From the NCBI RefSeq assembly GCF_022605165.1, contig NC_063069.1:5146001-5210000 (forward strand): 64,000 nucleotides of DNA, read 5' to 3'. The stretch comes from Purpureocillium takamizusanense. Taxonomy: Eukaryota > Ascomycota > Sordariomycetes > Hypocreales > Ophiocordycipitaceae. How positions within the stretch are numbered: the stretch's first letter is position 1; every line of letters starts with the position of its first letter. Under the pieces are notes generated by a model. The model saw only the letters and a program-made list of their open reading frames with translations, was not told the DNA's origin and ran no database searches. This document shows, one piece after another, positions 11,125 through 21,564 of the stretch. Made by a program: the position numbers and the translations under genes.

Positions 11125-13187
11125 CTAGGCACGACTGAAGCATCCGTTTTCGACCACTAGTTTCTCGTAGAATGGGGCCAAGGCGACACGAGCTCTCCGG
11201 CCCCAAACAAGCAGCGGAATGTAGAGCAGCGACATGACAATCGCAACACAGCCCCCAACAACAAACATCTTGGTCAGACCCGCCGACTCCATCCAGGGCA
11301 CAATTCCGAATGGTATCCCAACGCATGCTGCATTTCGCACAAAGGTTATGAATACGAAAGACTCTGCAGTAGCCTGTCACCTTTGTTAGTCCAGACCACA
11401 TGTGTCTGGGTTCTAGTTCTGCCAACTCGGGACTTACATTCTGATACGTGTCGATGACGACTGTGCATGCCACGTCCATGATGGAGCCCATTCCGAACGC
11501 GAACATCGCAGCCCCAATACTGGGACAAACCCAGTGTAGACCCTGGTATAGCATCAGGGATTTGTCAAGCAAGCGAGCAAGCCATTTCAAGATGGCTTTG
11601 AATGAAAAGAGGATATAGACACTTACACGATCGGCCGTGATTCCAAACACCATGAGTCCTGCGCCCATTAAGATGGCCGGTAGGATGAGAATGTACAGTC
11701 GCATCTCGGGCTCGAACATTCCGTTGTTCTTGCGAGCCAATCGCACGACGACCATGTCACCCAGCAAGCCACCATATGCGCTCCCAATCATGTTCCCCAC
11801 GAACGGTCCGACAAACATCAGGCCGACGCCAGCGGTCGAGAAGTTGTAGGGCGGCGTGGAGAAGACGATAGAAGTCACGTTGGTGAGGTAAACGAGGAAA
11901 GTGATAACATTAGCGCACTGTAGTGCGGCGAAGAGCACGTGCGGAAAGACCGCCATCTTCAAAGGTGTGAGATAGTTTCGCCACAGCGATTCTGATGAAG
12001 GTGTGATGAAACGCATACGTTGTCGATAAGAGTTTGGTAAAGGTGGTGGCCCGGAAGCAGCGGTGCTGGTCAGTGAATTCACGAGAGGGCAGAGTTGTTT
12101 AAGTCCTTTCTCGTTGTATAGGGGGTGTGGCGGGGGGCCGGTTGTCCCTGGGTTTTCCAACCTAGGATTTCCGGGGCCGGTCATCGCATAGCCCAAGGTC
12201 CTAGGGACGTACTTTGTCTCCTTGTAAAAGAGTAGAAACAAGATGAAAAGTGCCGTTAACGCAATGCCGACTGTGTAATATGCCCATCTCCACCCTACAG
12301 CTGCTGCCTGAATCCCTGCAATTGTCGGGCAGATGAAGTTGCCCAGCATGACGGCGATGATGTAGAAGCCGTTTGCAGTACCACGTTGATTGACGAAGAA
12401 GAGATCTGCAATCTGAAGGTCGAGATATGAATTAGCACCGGGCTCGCGATCAACATCAATGGAAACCCACGCTGCGTGTCTGATTCTTGAGAACGGCTCA
12501 CCGTCATTTCTGATATGACCTCGTTTGGAGAGCCAGCCAAGCCAAACAACAAATTCGTGAGGTACATCTCGGACACGGTAGTCATTCGGGCACTCCACCA
12601 TGCGACGCCAGCGAGAACTCCCGTGGATATCACGTACGTCAGTCGGCGGCCGTACTTTTTCGTTAGTGGAATAAATAGCAGACTGCCGACAGCGAGGCCA
12701 GCGACGTTGAAGGAGACGCCGACATTTAGTTCAGAGTAACTGACGTCCATGTCACCAGTCATTTGCTGCCAAAAGACTGTTTGCAACGTCAATCTATAAC
12801 GACCTGTCAGCTTCCCTTAACACTGCCAGCGCTTTGTCGCTGGTGTCAAAGCTCACGCGGCAAACACAGCAATCGTTACGGCCAACACGAAGCCAGCATT
12901 CAGCAACTTGCGTGGCATGCTCCAATTCTAGACTCGACCATCAGTCTCTCCAATTATGAGAAAAGGAGATGCTACATGCCTACTAACCAGGGGATCATTA
13001 GGGTCGTTTGTTGGTTGTGGAATCTTCACCACAGACTCTCCTGCTTCAGTGAGCCTATGATACCAAGGCAATATTTGGTTCCACCCTACATTAGAAGGGC
13101 TTAAGTACCTTCCACCAGCAAAATGCTTCCGGGAGGAAGTCTCTCCCGTTCGTACGGCTGTGCCATGCTGTCTGTCTGCAATGCCAT
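11125..13187 (-). CDS. MFS transporter, DHA1 family, Hol1-like
   Basis: Seven exons fit: 13187-13109, 13040-12988, 12927-12857, 12793-12502, 12412-11627, 11542-11438 and 11373-11125, giving 544 residues. The N-terminus carries the DPNDPLNWS motif that precedes TM1 in this family. Then follow FIPLTKKYGRR (the MFS A-like loop), EMTIADLFFVNQRGTANG and GWRWAYY, which match Hol1-type transporters of the fungal DHA1 group. A central cytoplasmic loop (rich in Pro/Gly) separates two six-helix halves; the C-terminal half shows FVRNAACVGIPF. Substrates of this family include polyamines and small cations, but many members are orphans. The first intron (13108-13041) is the least certain, because several acceptors are possible there. 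The other junctions keep phase and have clear branch sites. Confidence 0.87.
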
Positions 13188-13896
13188 CTTGCACTAACCC
13201 TTTGGCGTGGCTCAGGTTTCCGACGTCTTGTTATTTGCAAGGCAAAATCCCATCAAAGGTATTGCCTCGACGTTTGTTACTAGTAATGAAGGGGCACAAG
13301 AGCATTATGACATGAATTCGGGAGCACCAAGTCTTATACAATGTTTGGTAGCAAGAGGACAGATCGTTTTGTGGCGGGCGAAGGGATGAATGAACACAAC
13401 ATGCCACATTGAGATTTCCCTGGTGATGCAGGGTAAAGAGGCGTTCCCCAGCATCGGGAACCCTGGGGTACTCAGCGTTCTACCTCAAGAGCATGGTCAC
13501 TAGGGCTGCTGGGGCATCTTCCCAGGTCTCACTGCCGGTCATATTCTGGGGTCCGGGGAATCGACGAGAAGAGGTCTAATCGACCGGTACCCGACACCAT
13601 GTGTCCGCTTCTCGGCGTTTGAGCTGTATAAAGTCCATCTTTTTGACTTTTGTTGGGGAAGTGGCATTGAGCCCGCCGCCTAGTGGTTAAACGTCTCATT
13701 CCAGTCACAGCTTCCAACCTGATTGTCTACGAGACATTGTGTTTACGGCAACGGACATTAGCCGATACTCCTCAGGTCTCCGCTGCGACCCGTGATACGC
13801 TCCGCGACTCAACTGATCTGCTAGTAATGAAGTTCCAATACCAAGGATAGCTTCGTGTTGGTATTGAGAGCGGTGCTGCTCATGGCACGTTCTTCA
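13188..13896. other. Intergenic region upstream of the MFS gene
   Basis: No gene seen. It contains the promoter of the MFS gene and the 3' flank of the SCP2 locus. Confidence 0.45.
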
Positions 13897-14220
13897 TCAG
13901 AGCAGGGTGATCTCCACTCCGCGCTCTCTCGCCTCTACATCAATATCGAAGGTGTCATCCCCCGCCTCCAGCGCGTCTTCTAGCATCTTATCTACCGTCT
14001 TGACGTTTGACGTTTTGCCGTACGGCTCGCACAGCCTCAGAATGCGCCTAAGTTGCTCAACCCAGTCCGCCCTCCCCCACATAGCCGCGATCTCTTGCCG
14101 AGCCGCCGTGCCTGGGTACAACGTGGCGTTAAGGGCGAGGAGGCGGCTACATTCGGGCTGCAGATGCATGTCGCAGAGCGCATCCAGAGCTGCTATCAAT
14201 CGCGGTATAGGATCTGACTC
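13897..14220 (-). other. In-frame open extension behind the SCP2 stop codon (107 codons)
   Basis: Immediately after the TAG of the SCP2 gene, the same frame stays open for 107 codons up to a stop at 13897. The encoded sequence is mixed in composition and protein-like (it includes WGRADWVEQLRRIL and ends RERGVEITLL). The first internal ATG is at 14169, which would give a 90-residue protein. Possible readings are a readthrough tail, a broken former fusion, the remnant of another gene, or chance. I do not recognise the domain. Confidence 0.35.
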
Positions 14221-14826
14221 CTAAAGCTTTGCCTTGGTCTGGACAGTCTGTAGCACAGGCTGCAATTTCAGAGCCTTCATAATGTCGCCCTTGAGCTTCA
14301 GCTTGCCAGCCATGAACAGTCGCTGAGGATTCGCCTGGCCAAGTACAAGGTTGCCAAAGTTCTCGTCGGAGAGATGGAGCGTGACTATACCCGATGGTCA
14401 GAGCGTGCACACTGGTGCAAGTTTCTCAATTTTGATGAATGCGATGGGATTTATTACCGTTGGGTTTTACGCCATCGAGGCCCTTGGCGACCCTGCCGGT
14501 CTCCTTGAGGTCGACGTGCCAGCTTTGCGTCTCCCCGTCCTTGTTTTTCAACACGAAGCCGAAAATGGCGTTGGCCTGCTTGATGGCGTTTGCGAGGTCT
14601 TGTTTGTTTTCGCTGTCGCCGATGGCTCCGTTAATGGCGTCGAACAGGCCAGATGAAGGAAACCTCTCTTGATTGAGACCAGACGCGGTCAAGTGTCAGC
14701 AAAAGGGGCCACGAGGAAGCGGCGCGGTTTTCGCGGAGCCATGAACGGCACAGGGCGAAAACCGCTTCGCGGATTGTAATACTGCAAATCACTCGTGAAA
14801 AAGGACGCACCGTCGGCGACCGTCAT
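14221..14826 (-). CDS. SCP2 sterol-carrier domain protein, likely peroxisomal
   Basis: Three exons (14826-14811, 14667-14458, 14384-14221) encode 129 residues that are almost entirely one SCP2 domain. FPSSGLFDAINGAI opens the domain, followed by FGFVLKNKDGETQSWHVDLK, then VTLHLSDENFGNLVLG and LFMAGKLKLKGDIMKALKL. The protein ends in AKL, which fits a type 1 peroxisomal targeting signal. SCP2 proteins bind lipids or acyl-CoA, and fungal single-domain forms (POX18-like) are peroxisomal. Exon 1 has only 16 bp (MTVAD plus one base); its intron uses an AAG acceptor, so the extreme N-terminus is provisional. The 73-bp second intron is clear. Confidence 0.85.
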
Positions 14827-15825
14827 GTTGATTGTGATAGATGATGGCAAGGTCGATGGCGCTATATGGGCAATGAAAGAGTCTAGGGCACGGTGTCGTT
14901 GAATGTCGATGGCACTTCGATAGCACTTCGATAGCACAAGAAGATTCCGTGGATTACGGGAGGAAATGAGCATCAGTGAGGAGGTCAACGGCGTGTCCAT
15001 TGGATATATTTCACTATCCTAGTCAAAAGACCCTGAACGGGGCGTCAAAGTCGCCCCGACTCCTGCCCCCAGATGCATGCACCTCATCTTGACCCCGCAG
15101 CCGATCACCCCACACAAAGATCTTGCTGATCCCAGCTTGCAAACTGGCAAGCAACAAATGCAACCCCAGACGCCGAGCGCTTCGCTGCGACGGTTCTGTG
15201 GAGCAGACTTCCGTGTGCCAAAGCGGCTAGAACCGAGACAACAGCGGGGGTTGTTTGCGAGCCCGGACAAACCGCCAGCTCCCGCGAAAGAAGATGAACA
15301 AAATATAAAGATGTCGGCCCTCGTCAAACATGACTCCGCATGGCTGGATAGTTTGTGCCAGACCATGTGCGTCCTCAAAATCTCTTACAATATCAGCTAC
15401 ATATGGAACGCTACTGGCCCATACACGTCATGTAAGATATGGTAATCGCTGCGCCATCCGCAAAAGTTGGGATGGTGACCTCGTGGTGAAAATGGCCTCA
15501 CCGAAAAGTGCGGTATGCTACGGCGGCCTCCAGACACCGACGCCAGCCTATGCTGGGCGAAAATGTGCCCTGCGTGGCGACAGGGCAGGTGAGGCTGAGC
15601 CTTCGCCCCCACGAACGCCGAAGCAGGGACGAGGCCCTCGGGCAGGGAGGGCATGGCATACCGTATATGCCTGTTGGCTGCCGCGTGCTTGCTTCCCAGA
15701 ACGCACATTTCCCATCATCGTGCAACAAACCAAACCAACCGACGCTCATGTAAGCGGCCCTCTTCTCCTCGTCACCTTCTTGTGAGTCCTGGACATTGAG
15801 ACATCCCGTCTTACACGCCGCTGGG
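14827..15825. other. Divergent intergenic region
   Basis: About 1 kb between the SCP2 (-) and lipase (+) genes. It should contain both promoters; no gene is recognised. Confidence 0.5.
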
Positions 15826-17479
15826 ATGTGGACGACCAGGCTGCTGTCCAAACGCACCGTCAGAGCATCTGCTCTATCCACGGCGACGGTGGCGACCGCG
15901 GCCGCTTCAGCGCCGAGCGCGCCGACCACGCCGTTTAGCGACAACTCGCGGGCGTCGATTGCCGCCGTGTCTGAGCTGGCCGACTGCCTCGACTTTATGT
16001 TTGAAAAGATCAACTACGAGGGTTGGCCACTTCTTTAACCCTTCTTACCTTTCCTTTGTCTCGTCTCTTGTCAGAATCGTGCTGATAATACATGTCCAGA
16101 TGAACCCGGGGATTTGCTACAACTGCACCTGGGCAGACTCAGCGAGGAAGCAGCCAAGTACGGCAACTCGCGCTTTATCGCCAGCGATGGCCAAGACTGG
16201 AGCTGGTCAGTGGCAATCCAGCCAAGGATACGGGACATGGACCTTGATATCACGAATGCTAACACCTTTTTGCGAAAGCGATTCGGATACGGCCCACCTC
16301 GTGTACGCGGCGTGCCAGTGCTCATGCCTGGTGTATGGTCCCCTCGCCAAATCCGACCCGGACTTGGTCCCTGTCATCAGCCGCGCCCCTTCTGTCACCG
16401 GAACGACAAAGGCGGTCTCCATCTGGACACTACCGTCGCGCAAGGCGTTGATCGTGTCGGTCAGGGGAACTGCAAGTGCGACAGATCACATGGTCAACAT
16501 GAACGCAGATGCCGTCGACGCTGGCTCTGTTTTGGTTCGTCATTCCCTCGATGCCTCTTATCTGCTTCGATGCAAGTTGCTCGGCGGACACTGACAGCGT
16601 TCCGGCAGGGTCTTTCGAGCAGCCTCAACGCACACAAAGGATTTCTCCACTGCGCACAGGCTCTGCTCCCATATCTCAAGCAGCAGATTGAGCGGCAACT
16701 CGAACTGAATCCCGACATGGAGCAGGTCATTTTCACTGGCCATTCGGCGGGTGGTTCAGTGTCCTCTCTCATTTTTCTGCACTTTGCCCATGACACTCGC
16801 TCCAAGGCTCTACGTACGTGCAAGTCGAAAAGCAGGCTCCTTCTCTACCTTTATACTAACCACCGGTGTAGTGTCGCGACAGACATTGTCGCTGGCAACC
16901 TTTGGCGCGGCACCGGCAGTCGCACAAAACGTCACCGACGTGACCAAGGCATTGCCAAACGTCGGATGGATGTTATCGTTCGTCAACGAGTTTGACATGG
17001 TCCCGAGAGCGGACCAGCCGTATATCCGTTCAATCATCGACCTGTACCGTGCGAGATATGGCCTGCCATGTCGCTCGGCCATGCCGGGTGACGGAGCATT
17101 CGACGCAACAGGGAAAACTGTTGCTCTGACGGCACCGCACTGGACCCTCCCCCCTCCCTGCTACCAGCTCGTAGGCGACATCATTCTCTCACGAAAGACT
17201 ACACGCGTGCCGACCGCGGACGATGGTGCCTCGGAGATGACTGCCGTCTCTTCCCGACAGATGCTGTTTCACAAAGTTTGCCCAGACGACTTTTATGACC
17301 TTGTCTTTTGCGATATTGGTGTCCACAAGAGAAGGACATACCTGGAGCGGGTGGAACATCTTTACAAGGGCAGATCTCTTGATGCAGAGGCATCGTCCGA
17401 CTCTGACACGTTGTACACCATGGGCAGTCGCGCAACAACGCAAGTTGAAGGGGTGAACGATGCTCTAAAGGTAGTATAG
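15826..17479 (+). CDS. Class 3 lipase-like alpha/beta hydrolase
   Basis: Five exons fit (15826-16021, 16100-16205, 16279-16534, 16609-16813, 16872-17479), giving 456 residues. The core shows ALIVSVRGTASATDHMVN (oxyanion region of class 3 lipases), then the nucleophile elbow VIFTGHSAGGS with Ser232 in GHSAG, and further on LATFGAAP and FVNEFDMVPR, where the catalytic Asp is expected. The first ~45 residues are Ala/Ser/Thr-rich, which could be a mitochondrial or secretory leader. The reaction is ester hydrolysis of glycerolipids or similar; the real substrate is unknown. Its stop codon lies only 14 bp from the stop of the convergent downstream gene. The first intron has a weaker GTTGGC donor. 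Confidence 0.87.
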
Positions 17480-17493
17480 ATTCAGCGGGAAAC

Positions 17494-19023
17494 TTATGCA
17501 GACGGTCGAATTGGAAGAGGCTTTCTCGTCCGTATAGCCACTTCCACCGCCCTATAATACGTCACTTCCTCCCGCGCCCCGCGTGCCACGGCCTCCATGT
17601 CGACATCTTCCTCCCGCCCAGCCCCCTGCATCGCCTCGTCCAGCGCACTTTGCAGCGCCTCGCAGTCCCAACACCTGCACAGCCGATACTGCGTGCCGTA
17701 ATGCACCCGCCATACCTTGAGCGTGTCGTCAAACCCCGTGCCCAGCTTCGCCTCGGCGATGGAATCGTCGTGGTTGACGAAGCGCCCGACGACGGCCTTG
17801 ACGCCGCGCGCGTAGAAGGCGGCGGCGCACTGGTGCGTGTGCCAGGCGAGGTCAATGTCCAGGGTCGGCACGACCATGACTTTGGGATACCGGCGCATGA
17901 GGTCGAGGAACTTGCCGTACCGAGACACGGCGCGCGTGAGCGTCCCGACGAGGGCGGGACTGCGAATCCACATGTGTTTGTTCATCTTGTCGACAAAGGC
18001 CGTCTGGCGATCGACGGCGTCGCGGAGCTGTTTTGCCAGGTCGACGTCTGTGCGGTCGAATAATGACTTGTATTTGAGGTCGGTTTCTGTCCATGTCACC
18101 GGTGGTGAAGGTGCGGGAGGCGGTAACAGTGCGTGTATCGTTGAAGTCGACTTATTCCCACGCTCGAACGAGAATGCTCCGAGCTTGGGACGATTTGCAG
18201 CTGGTTTTGCCGGCTTCACTGGAAGTGCCTTCGTCAACAACCCCAGGTTCGATACAGTAGGCTTCTCCGGCTCTGGGATCCAGGTAGCGAATTGGTCGTA
18301 TAAATCGGTACTCAAGCCGGTGATGCGGCCAAAGGCGGACTCCTCTGCGGCGGTCAACCCAAATACCCAAGTCCTGTTCTCAATCCGTTCATGGACAGCT
18401 TTCCAAGGCATGCGAATGCCGTAGAGCACTTCCTCCTTGCACGTCTGCGCGAAAAGTCGCGGGTTCAGCATAAACGCATGCCAAACCATGAGGACGTCAA
18501 TCGGCGGAAGGTTCACGAGAGTGTGCGTGCCATCGTCCCGCGCGACAACCATACCGTCGGCATCGCGCCGCAGCGCATCGCGCCAGACGAGGAACCGCAC
18601 GGCGGCAAACTCCAGGTAATGGGTCCATTTCTGCTGCCGCCGCGTCCACAACGTCTTGTCCCGCAGCGTCTTGGTGTCGCCCCTGGCCCCCGTCTTGGTC
18701 TCGCGGACCGGCTTGATGTCGCACGCCCTGTCGATGTCCTCGGACGCCAGGATCTTTTGGCGCAAAAGATAGAAGACCTCCAACAGCTCGAGGTGGGCCG
18801 CGCAGGACGCGACAAGGGGGAGCCTGTGGGTGTCACCCCTTTGCCGGCCGTGCGTGTCCTTGTCAAAGTTGAAGACGGCCGGCGATGGGATAGTCGGCTC
18901 TTGGTCTGGTGTTTCGGCGATCTGGAAGTGCTGCGCTATGGCGCTGCCGTGAGAGAAGTCGCGGATTGTGTTTTGGCCCAGCTTGTGAAGCGACGACTTG
19001 CATGGCAGCGAGTCGAGGACCAT
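17494..19023 (-). CDS. GRDP-like protein (DUF1399 / glycine-rich domain-containing protein family)
   Basis: Single exon, 509 residues; the ATG at 19023 fits the start of the conserved region, and the frame runs further upstream without support. Two His-containing family motifs are present: DVLMVWHAFMLNPRLF in the first half and LDIDLAWHTHQ in the second, the hallmark of the DUF1399/GRDP family. A Pro/Ser-rich linker around residues 270-330 separates the halves. Plant GRDPs are linked to stress and auxin responses; fungal members are uncharacterised. This one lacks the Gly-rich tail. Expression may interfere with the convergent lipase gene because the 3' ends nearly touch. Confidence 0.8.
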   Translation of the reverse strand: MVLDSLPCKSSLHKLGQNTIRDFSHGSAIAQHFQIAETPDQEPTIPSPAVFNFDKDTHGRQRGDTHRLPLVASCAAHLELLEVFYLLRQKILASEDIDRACDIKPVRETKTGARGDTKTLRDKTLWTRRQQKWTHYLEFAAVRFLVWRDALRRDADGMVVARDDGTHTLVNLPPIDVLMVWHAFMLNPRLFAQTCKEEVLYGIRMPWKAVHERIENRTWVFGLTAAEESAFGRITGLSTDLYDQFATWIPEPEKPTVSNLGLLTKALPVKPAKPAANRPKLGAFSFERGNKSTSTIHALLPPPAPSPPVTWTETDLKYKSLFDRTDVDLAKQLRDAVDRQTAFVDKMNKHMWIRSPALVGTLTRAVSRYGKFLDLMRRYPKVMVVPTLDIDLAWHTHQCAAAFYARGVKAVVGRFVNHDDSIAEAKLGTGFDDTLKVWRVHYGTQYRLCRCWDCEALQSALDEAMQGAGREEDVDMEAVARGAREEVTYYRAVEVAIRTRKPLPIRPSA

Positions 19024-19684
19024 GGCGGCGGACAACCTAGATTCAAGGTGGTGCACGAAATATGTCGAGTTTATTTTCACGAGCTGAGGACCTGTTGAAT
19101 TATGACAAGTGTTTTGCGATGCGAAGACGAGTGTCCCCTTCGATGTGGAGTGCCGAAATAGGCGCGTTTCTATGATGCTCCGTGTAAGACAGAACCAACC
19201 CCAGCTAGCCGGGCAGACAGTGCACACCGCATAGACGAGTGTGTTCGGGGGACATGTTCTCACCGAGCGAAAGTGGAAAAAGGTCGACCTACTGTTGCTT
19301 CTGCTCCCCCACGCCCGAAAGCCCTGTCGCCCAAGGCTGACTCCGTACAACAGAGCCCCTCTAGTGCTGCCGGTTTGAGTTGGGTGGCGGCCCATGCATG
19401 AGGCCAGCTGCAGGGCAGCGGCGACATTCCGCGTCCTGTGTCTAAGGACCTGGCGTTGCTCTCACGAAGTACTTTGTAGTAAAGCCGCCTCACTTTGGGG
19501 AGGCATACTGATGCGTCCTTGACTCTCCAGCCCAAAGGCTAAACTAAGAGACAATCGAGACCATAGCCCAGGGGCCTGACCACGAGTGCATAGCTGATTT
19601 TTTTTTTGTAATTCATCCTTTAGCCCTGAGGATATTGGGGACATTGGAGTGCTACTCTTTCTCTCCCGTCAGGCATCATCCACG
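19024..19684. other. Divergent intergenic region
   Basis: Promoter region between the GRDP-like gene (-) and the membrane-F-box gene (+). It includes a short T tract near 19590. No gene seen. Confidence 0.5.
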
Positions 19685-21436
19685 ATGGACGTGTCGACGA
19701 GAAACGGCGCCGTCGCGGCCACAGCCGTCTTCACGGCCCTGCAGATTGCCGCGACGGGCTGGTGCCTGTGGCTCAAGTCGTCTCGAGCGGCCGGGTACCT
19801 ACGATTCCTCGCCATCCTCCCGTTTGCCCTGTACGGGGGCTTCTCGATCCAAATGTCGTTCAAGCAGAGATATGGCCCCAACGGGGCGACTTCGCGGCTC
19901 GGGCCGGTTTGGCTGAGCCAGGGCATCCATGGGCTTGCGGTAAAAGCGCCTCCCCCCCTCTCTCCCTACAACAAACCAAGCAAGCAAGCTCTATACGCGT
20001 GACGAGAACATCTTGCACGTCAGATGACGATAAAGACAACGAACGACAAGAGACTAACGAGACGGCACAGGGCATTCTTCTGGTGCCGTGGGCCATTATC
20101 GGCGTCTACGTCGTCCAAAAGTCGAGGAAGCGGCAGCTGTCCAGCTCGGCGTACGACTGGGACGAGCGACGACCAAGCAGCAGCAGCTTCTACCTTGCGC
20201 TGGTGGACGCCTGCTTCGCCGCCGCCATCATCACCGCCACCGTGTTCGGCGCCCGCTTCACGCCGTGGGACTACAGCCGCTGCGACCGGTACCGCGTCTA
20301 TAATACCTGGCCGCTCAAGGGGGCCGGCAGAATCGACAACTGCCGGCAGATGCTGACGTCCCAGATCATGGCCGTCCTGGTCTTGTAAGTTCGCGCCTAG
20401 CGCCTTGCTGTTGTTGTCTCCCAGTTGTCTTGCTGTTGAGGCGCGCGGTGCGTGTTACCGCGAGATGAACGGCGTCTGACTGACTGACTCGACCTGTCCC
20501 GCGCTGTCAGGTTGGTTCTATGCGCCCAATTCGTCCTCATCGTACCTGTCATCGCCCTCCCCAGCGCCTTCCGCGCACCCATATTCTATCTCTGCCGCGC
20601 GCTCCGCTTCCGGCGGACCAAATATCACCAGCAGCAGCCGCCGGGGTGGCACGCTTCCGAAAAGACGCCCCTGGCTCTATCGGAGAAGCCGTCACTCGAG
20701 ACGGTGTTTCGAGACGACGCCATCGCCACGTCGCTAGCAAGATACCTGCATTTCGATGACGTGACCAGCGTTTCGCGGACATCCAGGGCCATGAGGAGGG
20801 CCGTCTTTACCCCCATGCCTGATGCTCGAACTATCCGCCTCGACATGCTCTGCGAAGCGACCTGCAGCGATACTGGCACTCCCAAGGGGGAATGCTGGGC
20901 CTGCGCCAAGATCATCTGCGAGGTACGTTCCTCAACTCCCCATACTCCCTTTAGTTCCATCTATCCCATGACCGCGCGCGAGTCTCCTCTAACTCCGAGC
21001 CTGCGCCTGGCGTCAAATCCAGGGCTGCCACTCCCCTCGCTCTCGCCTGCCGGAGCCACGCACCGTGTCCCATCTCACAAAGTGCCACGCCCTCTGCACG
21101 CGCTGCTACATCCGCAGGCCGAGCGCGTACCCCGCCCCGTTCGTCGGCTCGTGGAACCCGGACGACCTGTCGTCGCAGCATGCAGCGGCGTGCAAGATCA
21201 GGACGAAGACGCTGCTCGTGGGGCCGGTATCTATATGCCCGTCATGCGCGAAGCTCACCGACCAGGAGGTCGTCCGCGTAAGAGAGGAGCGCGACGCGGC
21301 AAGCATGAGGATGGCCCTGATGAGGCGGATGCGGTGTCGGCGGTGTGAGAGGGCGTTGCCGCGGGGGCGCCGGAGGTGGTGGGTGTGCGGTGTCGACTAC
21401 CACGAGTGCCACTGGGCAGGGCATGAGGCGCCCTGA
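19685..21436 (+). CDS. Polytopic membrane protein fused to an F-box-like and Cys-rich domain
   Basis: Four exons (19685-19939, 20071-20384, 20511-20922, 21023-21436) splice in phase to 464 residues. The N-terminal half has about five hydrophobic helices (near residues 8-28, 36-56, 85-100, 127-150 and 184-210). A cytosolic stretch follows, then an F-box-like segment at about 257-292 (DAIATSLARYLHFDDVTSVS). The C-terminal part carries several Cys pairs (ECWACAKIICEGC, HALCTRCY, ICPSCAKL, MRCRRCERAL) that could bind zinc. F-box proteins recruit substrates to SCF ubiquitin ligases; a membrane-anchored one could act on membrane or ER proteins. Alternatively two genes were merged, but the 126-bp intron between the last helix and the F-box part has good splice signals and keeps the frame. 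Confidence 0.7.
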
Positions 21437-21564
21437 GCTGTGTTTAATCGTTTATTATCGTCAATAAATCCATATGCTCGGAGCAGTAAACATATTCATC
21501 AAGTCTTACACCAAGTAAGCCATGCCGTGTCTCAATGTACATGACCAGTGCATCATCATCATCA

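Noticed and set aside
13660..13740. tRNA-like A-box (AGTGGTTAAACGTCT)
   Set aside because: No B-box (GGTTCGANNCC) or acceptor stem at the right distance.
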